DNA from: Candolleomyces eurysporus | Lineage: Eukaryota > Basidiomycota > Agaricomycetes > Agaricales > Psathyrellaceae | Direction: 5' to 3' | Length of the DNA stretch: 21,825 nucleotides | NCBI GenBank assembly: GCA_027579435.1 | Contig: JANBPK010001021.1 | Coordinates: forward strand, 1-21,825 | Shown: piece after piece, positions 1-8,978 of the stretch | How positions within the stretch are numbered: position 1 is the first letter of the stretch | How the letters are laid out: each line of letters opens with the position of its first letter | Position numbers and translations under genes: made by a program | The notes under the pieces: generated by a model | What the model was told of the DNA's origin: nothing | Database searches by the model: none | The model's input: only the letters and a program-made list of their open reading frames with translations

Positions 1-340
1 CTTTTCAAATATCGGGCAGTCTAGGCAGGGTCGCCATAGAAATCTCGGGCCAACTTTGACATCCAGTACGTACTTCCCAAATAACGGCACTCAGGGCAGA
101 GGCACTATAGGAATCTCAGGCCAACTTTGACATTCAGTACGTACCTCTCAAATAACGGCACCCGGGGGCAGAGTTCAGTACGTACTTCTCAAATAACGGC
201 ACCTAGGGGCAGAGAGGCACTTTGGAAGTCTCGGGCCAACTTCAACACCCGCACGTACTTTTCAAATAATGGGCGGTCAAGGTGGGGGCACCGTAGGAAT
301 CTCGGGCCAATTTTGACATCCACACGTAATTCTCGACTCA
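1..340. repeat. Degenerate ~71-bp minisatellite
   Basis: About five head-to-tail copies of a ~71-bp unit. Each begins near CGTACTTCTCAAATAACGGC and continues through a GGGGCAGAGGCAC-like block, a GGAATCTCGGGCCAAC block and a TTGACATCCA block. Unit starts are near 69, 140, 181, 254 and 325, and a partial copy occupies 1-68. The copy at 140-180 has lost its middle (41 bp). The copies differ by point changes, so the array is old. No convincing protein is encoded here. It may be a subterminal repeat of the mobile element that follows, or an unrelated satellite continuing to the left of the window. Confidence 0.85.
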
Positions 341-399
341 CAACAGTCCAGCATAGGCATACAGGTTGATCGGGAAGCACCTTGAACCGATGACAAGGA

Positions 400-1879
400 A
401 TGGCCTCGTGGCAAATGGGTACCAACAAAATGGACCACACTCGAGGCCTCCCATCCCGCTTCATTTTTTCTCAACCAAAGCAGATGTCAACCGAGAACAA
501 AGACGTTCCGCCAGGTCTGAGGTTCCTGAAGCTATGTGCCCGCTACACACAGGATCTGCTTCGGGAACGTACGACTCAANGGGGGGCCTGTGCCACGCAA
601 CCGACACATCACAATAGATGTCAAGATAGAGCTAGAAACACTCGTCGAGGTTTTAATGACCGCATGGAAAAACCCAGGTGAGCGCATCCAAACGGTCATG
701 TCCACATTGTTACTCACTCGTGCAAAAAATCCCTCAGTCGTTATTGAAAACAGCTTTGAGGAGCTTGTCCAGGCCTCCATGGCCAAGAATGGGGGAAAGA
801 GCAGGGATGAACAGCTCCAGGATGCCTGGCAGCCTCCCTTTACCACCCGACCTGATGGATCGAGGGTTCTGGTGTCTCGGCCGACTGTGTTCATGGATAA
901 CGAAGGCGTCGTGTTTGCCTGGTATCTTCCCGGCATCTTCACGTCCCGGCGATCAGTGAGTGTCCCAATCCCTGTGCCACATTCTTTCTGGACGCAGAAA
1001 TTATTCGTAGGAACTCGTCTTTGAGCATGTGAGACGAGCAGCCTGTGAAACAAAAAGCGTTCTAAGCGTCACTAAGGCCAGCAGCGAAAACTGGAGGAAT
1101 AGCACCGACGCTTTTGCTAACCCGACCCGATGTCAGATACCCCCTGGTCAAGCGAATTTCAGCGCATGCTGGTATGCCCAGGGGCATGGGGTGAGTGAAG
1201 TTACTATTTTTAAATGATATACGGAGCTCATTGACAGCTTGCTGTCACATAGCGGCCCAGCCATCTACCTGGCCCCTCAAGTACGCTTAACCCGAAGGCA
1301 GGGCACAACGGAGGACCCGAGCTGCTCGAAGATTTGATGGAGACAAACGTGATCATCGGGGTGCTCCTCTCCCTCATTCATCCGTCACTGTTTGACATGC
1401 AGTTCCAAGTTCTACTGGAGGTGTACCGCAAGCTACACTCGCAACGATGCCCTGTCACTAATCCCGAGCTGACCGAGGCGGTGTTTGAACACCGGTCAAC
1501 ACCTTTCAGCGGGTTTGCCATCATCGCTAATCGAGAGACACCCTTACACCAAGATACGCAAGGTGGGAGGACCATGCTTGATATCCTTTCAGTATTTGGA
1601 GATCATTCGGGTGGGAGGCTCGAGATACCCCTGTTGAACGCCCGATTTGTCTACAACCCGAAGACAGCATTCGTCCTGCCTGGCTACTTGATGCAACATG
1701 GTGCCAGCCGAACAGAAGGGGAAAGGGTATGCATTGCCAGCTACATGCGGCCGACGGTGGGAGAGGGAATACTTAAGGGCGGATACGAAGCGTTGGGACC
1801 CCCAACCACCGATGACCTCATGGAGTCTTTCGGGTTGATGTTGCCAGAAGAGCCTGCAGCAGATATTTGGGCAAAGTAG
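400..1879 (+). CDS. TET/JBP-type 2OG-Fe(II) dioxygenase
   Basis: Predicted nuclear enzyme of the fungal TET/JBP family, which oxidises 5-methylcytosine in DNA using Fe(II) and 2-oxoglutarate. The model has an exon up to 955, an exon at 1011-1190 and an exon at 1253-1879, all joined in phase 0 by introns of 55 and 62 bp. A further possible 60-bp intron lies at 678-737; the frame is open with or without it. Family landmarks are VVFAWYLPGIF before the first intron, SENWRN and a PPGQANFS...W..QGHG block in the second exon, and the catalytic core in the third: H-x-D (His 1547-1549, Asp 1553-1555), distal His 1697-1699, and the 2OG-binding Arg in GERVCIASYM (1724-1726). All catalytic residues are present. 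The 5' end is uncertain: the N at 580 sits before a G6 run, and the frame changes there. ATG 400 is the best start if that is a length error. The gene converges on gene B with 22 bp between stops. The family call is from memory of conserved motifs, not a search. Confidence 0.82.
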
Positions 1880-1901
1880 CTCAATTATCATTAGATACTA
1901 T

Positions 1902-3625
1902 TCAAATAACAGATTCCCTTGGAACTCCTCCGAATCGATGCGCCCAGCGATTGAACCGATCCAATAATACAAAAGCTCTGCCCTGAGACGCCACAAGCTC
2001 GGAGATGTACGCTTTTGTCATTTCCATTGATGCATCCAGCGTTTCAATCAAGGTCTTCAGGAGGTTCTGCCTCTCAGGGGAAGTGAGGGAGGGTGGCATT
2101 TCGGGCCCGAGTTTCAATCGGAGGTCCTCCCATTCTCCAAGAACGGTGGTGATGTTGGGTGAGGGTTGATGGTCGTCCCACCAGTTCTCGATGAGATCCA
2201 TACCTTCCGGCTCATCATAGTTGAGTCCATCGATAAATGCACCAGATACCAGCGNCCCCCCAAATCAACTCATCCGACTGCGCATAAATCCCGACCCGGC
2301 GCAGGATTTCAGTTAGTGAATCAATCAAGATGCCCTCAGGAGTAAGACAGGCTTGCAAGCCTTGAATCGTGATTGCAATCTCCTGTCAAGAGGAAAGAGA
2401 AAACCTGAGGAAAGCCGCACAAGGGTCAGCGCACATTGGGTGATCGCACGGGTGAAAACGTACGAGTTCCTCAATAAAAAGCTGGGTTAGCCTTGCTGAT
2501 GAGGGGCTGACCGTTTCTGCGTTGGTGTAAATGAAACGTAGAAACTTGTCACGACGAAAAGAAAGGAAAAGGAGCAGGGATTGCCACTCCTTGTTTGTCA
2601 ACGAGAATAGCGATTCGAGAGTCATGGAGCAAGGTCGGGTTGGGATGCAATTGATCGAACCTCGGGTCACGTTCTTCGTATTTGTATATGTAGATGCGGT
2701 GTACATGAAAGCCCCGGATAGCAAAATATTTAGTCAAGACAGATTGCGGGGAAGGCAAGAAACTCAACGCGTCTCCTCCTCCGTCCTTAGAGCTCAAAAC
2801 ATTTCTTTCTCCTTCCCTTTAACTGAAACAGAGCGTGTGGCGGTGGCCAAGGATTCTTGTGACGCAATTTTTGCAGACTTGACCTTGTCAGCAATGACCT
2901 GGGTTTTGATCGCTTGGAACTGCTGCTTCAATGTCTTCGTAAGTCCAATCGTGGTCCCGATATGAACGAGCTGTGCCACCAATCGCTTCTCCGACAGATC
3001 CAAGTCCCGGATGGCATCAATTGCCAGCAAACGCCCGATCTCTAGTTCCTTTCGCGAGAGAAACTGAAGATTGGCATGGTTCATACCTGGGACATCCACC
3101 GCCAGCTGCGCATCACGCATTTGCTTGCGCCAGGCATCAATAATTGATGACAGATCCAGCGTGAATCCATCTTCGGGGGGGGAAGCCTGCCCACCAATTC
3201 AACCCATATCCTTCGAGGATGCCTTCGGTTGGGTCGCTGTTGTCAAGGACAATGTCGCGTAGCTTGGGCTTGAGGGTGAGTTGATCGGCCACAAACAAGC
3301 GGCCCAATGCTTGAATTCCGCGAGGCACAGAAAGCATATTGCGATGGAGCATCATGCCCAGTCCCAAGAGATGCGTGCCAAAGAGCTGATTTGAGATTGC
3401 CATGTCAGTTGAGTGTTACGTCCCATGGCCTCACAACCCGATACGCACTAGCTCATGGGTCAGGTATTCTTGGAATTTTTCACTTTGCTCGGGTGTAAAC
3501 GATTCTTCAGATATGACATATGCCAAAGAGGCTGCTCGAGCCCGACTCAACGAGTAATTGATGAGGGATTGAAAGGCGAGATAATCCATTCCATGAAGGA
3601 CGGGAAGCGTTTTGCGGGACAACAT
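1902..3625 (-). pseudogene. Gene B: unrecognised protein, frame broken
   Basis: Unrecognised protein of roughly 525 residues once frame breaks are ignored. Start ATG is at 3625 in good context (TCACCATG). Exon 1 (3625-3449, 59 codons) joins exon 2 at 3385 in phase 0 across a 63-bp intron (GTGCGT...CAG). A second intron of 81 bp (GTACGT...ACAG) lies at 2383-2463, and the last exon ends at 1902. Coding continuity needs frame changes at the G8 run 3175-3182, at AAAA 2796-2799, at AAAA 2557-2560 and at the N beside C6 at 2255. The G8 and N cases could be sequencing errors; the two four-base runs look more like real decay. The protein looks helical, with a central segment ending in Lys-rich sequence (SVKGKEKEMF). 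No catalytic motif or membrane segment is visible. It converges on the TET/JBP gene, so it may be cargo of the same element. Confidence 0.55.
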
Positions 3626-3819
3626 GGTGATGCAGTGGAAGAAAGGGATTGGCCTGTCACCTCGGCCGACTTCATTTCAACCCGACTACGTGTCAACCCT
3701 AACCCTAAGCATGAATAATTGATACCACCATCGGACACCTGCTCATCGGGTTTGACACCACAACAGTGCATTTCCAATTTTTGCACCCGACGCGATGGTG
3801 CAGTTTGATCATGAGGTGC
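3626..3819. other. Intergenic spacer with telomere-like 14-mer
   Basis: No gene seen. The stretch lies upstream of gene B and downstream of the gene A-like fragment. It holds one TCGGCCGA palindrome (3662-3669) and a short telomere-like string, AACCCTAACCCTAA (3695-3708). Confidence 0.5.
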
Positions 3820-4130
3820 GAAATGCAACATGTCTCGCCTTCTGCTCCCCATAGAACAGGCTCAGGAGCCCCTCTACCAAACCAATGTCAACTTGGGATG
3901 GATCACTGAAGATCATTATTTAAACAAGAGTTCACGCTACTTCAATGGAGGACAGGCGATCCAGGAGTGAAGGATGGCCTACCCCATCGGGAAATAGAAC
4001 AAGTGCTCTATCCGGCCGAAGGCCATCGGCTCATCACCCGCTAATCCCTGCGTCTCCATTTGTGGAAAGATAATCATCAGGCGCGTGCTTGGCTGCAAAG
4101 TACAACCGAGACTGCTTGAACATCTCACCC
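3820..4130 (-). pseudogene. Fragment of a second copy of gene A
   Basis: On the minus strand a block at about 4080-4125 reads MFKQSRLYFAAKHAPDDYL, matching MFKRPRSFFSADHVPDKYL of gene A. A block at about 3835-3925 reads IFSDPSQVDIGLVEGLLSLF, matching IFRDPSKVDVDLVEELLNLF. The DNA also aligns (shared GCTTGAACATCTCACC and GGATGGATCAC). In gene A the two blocks are contiguous. Here about 150 bp of extra sequence with stop codons separates them, and the frame closes soon after the second block. No equivalent of gene A's first four exons was found upstream. This is therefore a relic of a duplicated gene A, diverged enough to be older than a simple recent tandem duplication. Confidence 0.7.
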
Positions 4131-4559
4131 GTCTCAGCTTTGCTGAACTTCTTCCTGATGCATACAGGAGCGGCCATTCAGCACTGTGAGGTGGGAGTGT
4201 TTCCCGAGCCCCGGAGCCATTGCATCAGGTGTCACCCTACCTCACTCAGTAATGTTTCCACTCCTCAGGGGCATCGTTCTTGCCTGGGGCCTCCCCTCAC
4301 TGGGTTGTCTTCAGAATTATTGGGCAATCACACCCACGTACTTGATCCCTCCTCCCTGACTTTTTCTATCTGTTTACTATGCTATACAACGTGCTTTGAA
4401 TACTATATGGCTCCCTTGCAATCTTCAAGGTTCAGGCACCACCACTTGCTGGATATAGATATAGAGCAGAAATGCGCACGATGTGATTGAGATAAGCTTG
4501 TATTAAGGCTCCCAGGGGTTAAACGCATCTCTACCCTTCACTCCCACCTCAGCTCACCC
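4131..4559. other. Gene-free stretch upstream of the kinase
   Basis: No convincing gene. A 133-codon open frame on the plus strand (4089-4490) overlaps the gene A relic in antisense and has low-complexity Ser/Cys/His composition, so it was not called. The last ~100 bases are the presumed 5' region of the kinase gene; no TATA box is evident. Confidence 0.4.
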
Positions 4560-6335
4560 ATGCACGCAACCTATGACGTCTCCTCCCCCCGGAAGCTCGC
4601 CCGTCACTGGAGCCAGGTACTAGTCGTACCAGGTCTAGCTGGCCCAGGGCCAGCAACCCCATCCAGCCACCGCTCCAAAGCTGCAGAAAATTTGCTTGAC
4701 AGCACGAGAATTTCCTTGCACACGTGGAATTATCCCGGCCCTCCCCAGTCCTTCTTGGACCACTCGTGGGACCTCGACTGGGACAACGTGAAAATGGTGT
4801 TTGGAAACCTGGGTCTGCAGCAGCCATGCAAGTTGAAGGAGACCCTGGTGATAGAAAACATCGTCGTGCCTGCATTGAAGTGCCTGAACATTATATTCTT
4901 CCAGACGTTCAAAATCATCCTCAAGAAACAGAACATCATCATCATTAGGGATCAAAAAGGTCGAACNAAAAACTGCTCCCGACATCTCGGCCTACATAGG
5001 CAACCTGACCAACGATGGGAAGAGAGAATATTTTCAAAGGACTGAACCCCGCCTGGCATTTATGGAGGGGAAGGGACCCATGGCAGCCGGGTCCTCTGGG
5101 CTGAATGAAGGCTTGGACAGCTTCCGGCAGCAGGTGATTGGGGCCTCTGCGACGTTGAATGAAGACCACGACGAAGTGGCTTTAAATATCCTCAGCCAAG
5201 TGAGTGAGTTTCTTGTTTCTCACAAATCATATCATTAAGCTACGACAAAGGTGCTCGAGGCGTGTTACAAGGCTCAGCTAAATGTTGGCTGCCTTATCGC
5301 ACCGCCTTTCCTTTTTCGTCCGGCCTACTTTATGGCAACGGGCCACAACGAAGCACATGGGTTCCTAGGCGACAATCAGATACCACGTAGTACAGATGCT
5401 TGGAACCCGGACGTATGGGAAATTTTCTTCTGTGAGTGCATGTGGTTCAGTTTCTGTGTTTGGGTCAAGGCGTTGGAAGAGGTTCAGGAAGGGATGGAAG
5501 AGCACCCAATGTGGAATGAGTGGAAGGATGTGATTGAGGGAACGCTTTGTCCAGATGAGTCTCGGACCCTTGGTTCTCAGAAGCCATTGGGAGCTCTCGG
5601 GTCAATCCTCAGGCCAATCAAGAAGATACTCCAGTACTCGCTCTCTTGTTCATTCAATCTTCTTGGACCCCAGCTCGCGTTCAAATTCATCAAGTCATTT
5701 GATACCAGTCCAGTCACCGTTTCGTCAATCATTAATTCGTGAGTGGCTTTCACATTTCAGTTGTGTATGTGCTCTTAAAATGTCTTACAGAAGCGACTGG
5801 ACTCACTTCATTCACGCACCTCTCCCTCCCGACTCAATCATGTATCGGGATTCCGCAACGATCTGCCTCTATCAAAAATGGGGGTTTGTTATCAAGTATG
5901 CTTTGGAGGAGAGTGGATTTGAGAGGGAGCTCAAGGCCTTGCAAGGCCTTGCATCGATGGAGCATTCCCCTTCTCTCATTGCTCACGGCACAACTGCTGC
6001 CAGGCCTTGGGCATCCCCTGTCCCCTTCCTTGTGATGACGTATCATGGAGCCCCTCTCCAGAATTTCGATAAGTCCATTGTGTGAGTTGATTTTTCTTAT
6101 TCACTCAGAAATTTTGGCTGACAAACGCAGCAACAACCTCTATAACGGAATTGTCAAGCCGATGCACGAGCTCAGGTGGCACCACCATGACATCAAACCC
6201 GACAACGTCATGATCGATGCCCACGGCAAGCTCACGATTATTGACTTTAACCTTGCCGTACCCTTCGAAGAGTGCAAGGACCATATTTGTCCGGACAAGG
6301 CGTTCTTGAGGAAGTGGGGGATCGACGACTGTTGA
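4560..6335 (+). CDS. Divergent short protein kinase-like gene
   Basis: The 3' half is well supported: exon 5251-5738, intron 5739-5790, exon 5791-6081, intron 6082-6130, exon 6131-6335. Splice phases agree. It carries a lysine in a VAIK-like strand (WGFVIKYAL), hinge-like FLVMTYHGAPL, catalytic loop HHHDIKPDNVM with the Asp and Asn in place, and a metal-binding IIDFNLAV where DFG is normally found (Asp kept, Gly replaced by Asn). The protein stops about 30 residues later, so no APE motif or full C-lobe is present; many fungal-specific short kinases end this way. An upstream exon ending at 5199 (reading SAYIGNLTNDGKREYF) joins in phase 0 across a 51-bp intron. Further upstream the exon structure is unclear, with a possible acceptor at 4904 and an N at 4966. 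ATG 4560 is a tentative start. It converges on gene A with 149 bp between stops. The substrate is unknown. Confidence 0.62.
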
Positions 6336-6484
6336 CCAGCCCGAGTTTTTCTTTTATTTCACAATGTAATATACTCTGAATGGAAATCCACCTGTGCACC
6401 CGTTAGACCAAGACAGAAATGGGGAGTGAAGTAACCGGAGGAATCAATATACATTTGAAGGTAATAGGTATGAAGTGGAATCTG

Positions 6485-8864
6485 CTATGAATCTCTTATC
6501 CTAGGCTTACGAACTCTCTTTCCCATCTCCAACGCTCCGAGCGATGCTGCGTCTGCAAGAAGGGCCTTCTCCTCGGCCGACGAGGATGGATTTGCTGCTG
6601 CGGCAGAGGAGCCCCCAACTGGTTCCTGCCCTTTCGCCACCTTGGTTGTACCACGCTTGGAAGCTTTGCGCTTTGCAGCAGGAACACTTTGTGGAATGTT
6701 GATGGGGCTATCAATGGTCGGAGGAGTAATTGGAGGTGGTGTGGCATCAGCAGCAGGAAGTGGAGTTGCAGAGGATTGCATGGTCAGAGTTTGTTGTGCC
6801 TTGCGGCGAGTCTTTTGTTTGGTTGGAGAAAAAATAGGTTGGAGAGGGCTGGACTCCACTGCAGCCGGCATGGATTGGATCGGAAGCCTGGGCGGCTTGT
6901 CAGGCATGGATTCCATCGGAGTTGCTGGAGCAGAGAGTGAACGAAGGTCGGCAGTATCACCATCACTGTCCAGAACGACCGCCTTTTTTCGGGCAGGAAT
7001 ACGCGTGGGCTTCGAAACCGGGACCTGCGGCAAGACGTCCTCCCAATCGGCCTCGTCATCTAGAGCAGGGGTAGCTGGCACCTGGACAATTGGGGCTACC
7101 GTGGGGGTAGGGGTATCAAGCTTGACCTTCTCACCCGCTCCATCCAACTCCGCCTTTTGGTGATTTTTCTGGGCAGCTGTTGGCTGTGTTGGCGATGGCT
7201 TCTTGGCCTTTTGTGCCCTTTTCTTAGGCTTAGGCTTCGGGAGGGGGGTGAGCTCACCATCCTCAGCTGAAGAGGCCTGAATGGCCTCTCGAGGAAGGCG
7301 TGGATTGAAGACCCCCTTCGAACCAAGATAGCTATGAAACTCAAAAGCAGTCTTCCCTTCCTTCTGCTTGCTGTAAAAAAGATTTAACAACTCCTCCACC
7401 AAGTCAACATCAACTTTGGATGGATCACGAAAAATGGGGAGATATTTGTCGGGAACATGGTCGGCCGAGAAGAAAGATCGGGGTCGCTTGAACATCTCAC
7501 CCCATGGGGGTCTTACTTTGCTAGAATTGCGTCCGGATGCACAGGCTAGTCACCGAGTCGTCAGCGTAACTTATGCAAAGATTTCAACAGACTCACCGTA
7601 GTGGCCCTTGATGAAGGCTCTCAGAGTCTTTGGGAGAGAGATCCACCGTTGATACAAATCTGGAATATTCATCGGGTCCTTGAGAAGGGGCTCCCCATAC
7701 CCGTTCACCTTCAACTCCCATGGAACTTCATATGGGTTGGACGACAGCCCCATAACAGATGCATTGTACTTGGCCCAGAGTGGCATGACACCCGTGTTCT
7801 TGATTGCCTCACGGTTGTTCTGCTTGAAGCCAACACCACCAAAGTCCTGATTGAAATCAAGCATTGCTGATTACCTCGAAGTTTAGCTTGAAAGACCGGT
7901 GTTTGCAGGGAATGCACTCACAGACTCGAAGTTCACCCGACAGGTTCACCCGACCACAAAGAACTGCAACCCGAACACCAAGATGTTTGAACATTGTGTG
8001 GCAAAAGCGTTCCACATAAGGGACCAAGTCCTTCTCTGCCAATCTAAGGAAAATCGGATGCTCGGGTCAGAGCAGGGAACTCGGGGTGCAAGGGGCGACC
8101 TACCGAGCTTTCTCCTCCTCTGTTACTCCATGTTCCCGCCACTCTGCAGCTCTCTTCTCGTACAACAGCTGATCATCTCTTGTAAGAAGATCCCACTCAT
8201 ACTTCAAGGCCTTCTTGTAAAAGTAGAAAAGTGTGGGGGCTTTCCCACCATAGTCAGGCAATCCGCCCTCACTCTCCTCTTCATCCCCCGAAGCCGTGTC
8301 AATTTCATCAAGCTCAAAATCGAGGGATTCACCAGGGGCCTCATAGCCAAGCCTTTTCTGGAAAAGCTGGCGCTGTCTAGCAGCAATTCGTGTCTTGTTT
8401 GACCGCGCAAAGACGGACCGACCCATATATCTCGGCCCAAACTCTGGGATGTCCTTCTTCTTCCGACATTTTTGTGAGAACCATTCCCGAACATTCTACC
8501 AACAAAAACCCGTGAGTGCGCTGTAGTATCTGGGTAAGTTCATAGGTCTGACCTTTGCCATCCCAGCTCTCTCTATGTCAGATACCTCTCGCCCAGCCTT
8601 TTCCACAAGCATAATAAGGTGATTACTCGCCGAAAGAGCGATCTCCTTTTTCTGCTCTGCAGTGGCAAATAGGTACTCAACCCGACGAGCCTCCAGATAG
8701 GTGAGCTGAATCTGGTGGAAGCGACCATCCATAGTGGACCTTTCTCGGTCAAAGCTCTCATGATCGTTGAGACCATGATAAGGTTCAAGTTCTGCATCCG
8801 AGCTGGCAGACGTCTTGACCAAAGCAATGGGCGATTGAGACTTGGGTGTAAGCTCCGAGGACAT
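6485..8864 (-). CDS. Gene A: KDZ-divergent unknown, HMG-like segment
   Basis: Intact five-exon gene of about 706 residues. Exons are 8864-8553, 8495-8104, 8043-7922, 7866-7597 and 7512-6485; phases agree at every junction, with introns of about 52-84 bp. Exon 2 reads EWFSQKCRKKKDIPEFGP then MGRSVFARSNK, followed by an acidic stretch and LFYFYKKALKYEWDLL...YEKRAAEWREHG. This aromatic/basic helical pattern recalls an HMG box (inference only). Exon 5 begins with the MFKRPRSFF block, then a proline/alanine/lysine-rich, probably disordered tail with basic clusters (KPKPKKRAQKAKKP, KRKASKRG) that could act as nuclear signals. The family is familiar to me as a lineage-specific protein of mushroom genomes, but I know no function. 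It is transcribed divergently from the KDZ transposase, 114 bp apart, which suggests a co-expressed accessory DNA-binding or regulatory protein. A relic copy lies at 3.8-4.1 kb. Confidence 0.8.
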
Positions 8865-8978
8865 CCTGAATGAAGGAGGCGGAGGACAGGTGCCCCGATG
8901 GAGAAGCTAGGAGTTTTCAGAGTGGTTGGGTATAAATACCCCACCCATTAGCCGCCTACTACCTCTCAGACCCTTGCA
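8865..8978. promoter_or_regulatory. Bidirectional promoter, palindromic TATA box
   Basis: This 114-bp spacer separates the start codons of gene A (minus) and the KDZ transposase (plus). It contains GGGTATAAATACCC at 8928-8941. The arms GGGTAT and ATACCC are perfect inverted repeats, so a TATA-like box can be read on either strand (TATAAATA forward, TATTTATA reverse). The box is about 40 bp before the KDZ ATG and about 67 bp before the gene A ATG. Its use in both directions is inference. Confidence 0.65.

Noticed and set aside
4089..4490. 133-codon plus-strand open frame
   Set aside because: It overlaps the gene A relic in antisense, has no recognisable motif, and its composition is unlike the neighbouring proteins.
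6642..7163. Long plus-strand open frame opposite gene A
   Set aside because: It is the antisense of the Pro/Ala/Ser-rich fifth exon of gene A, which is supported by four upstream phase-consistent exons; composition alone explains the opening.
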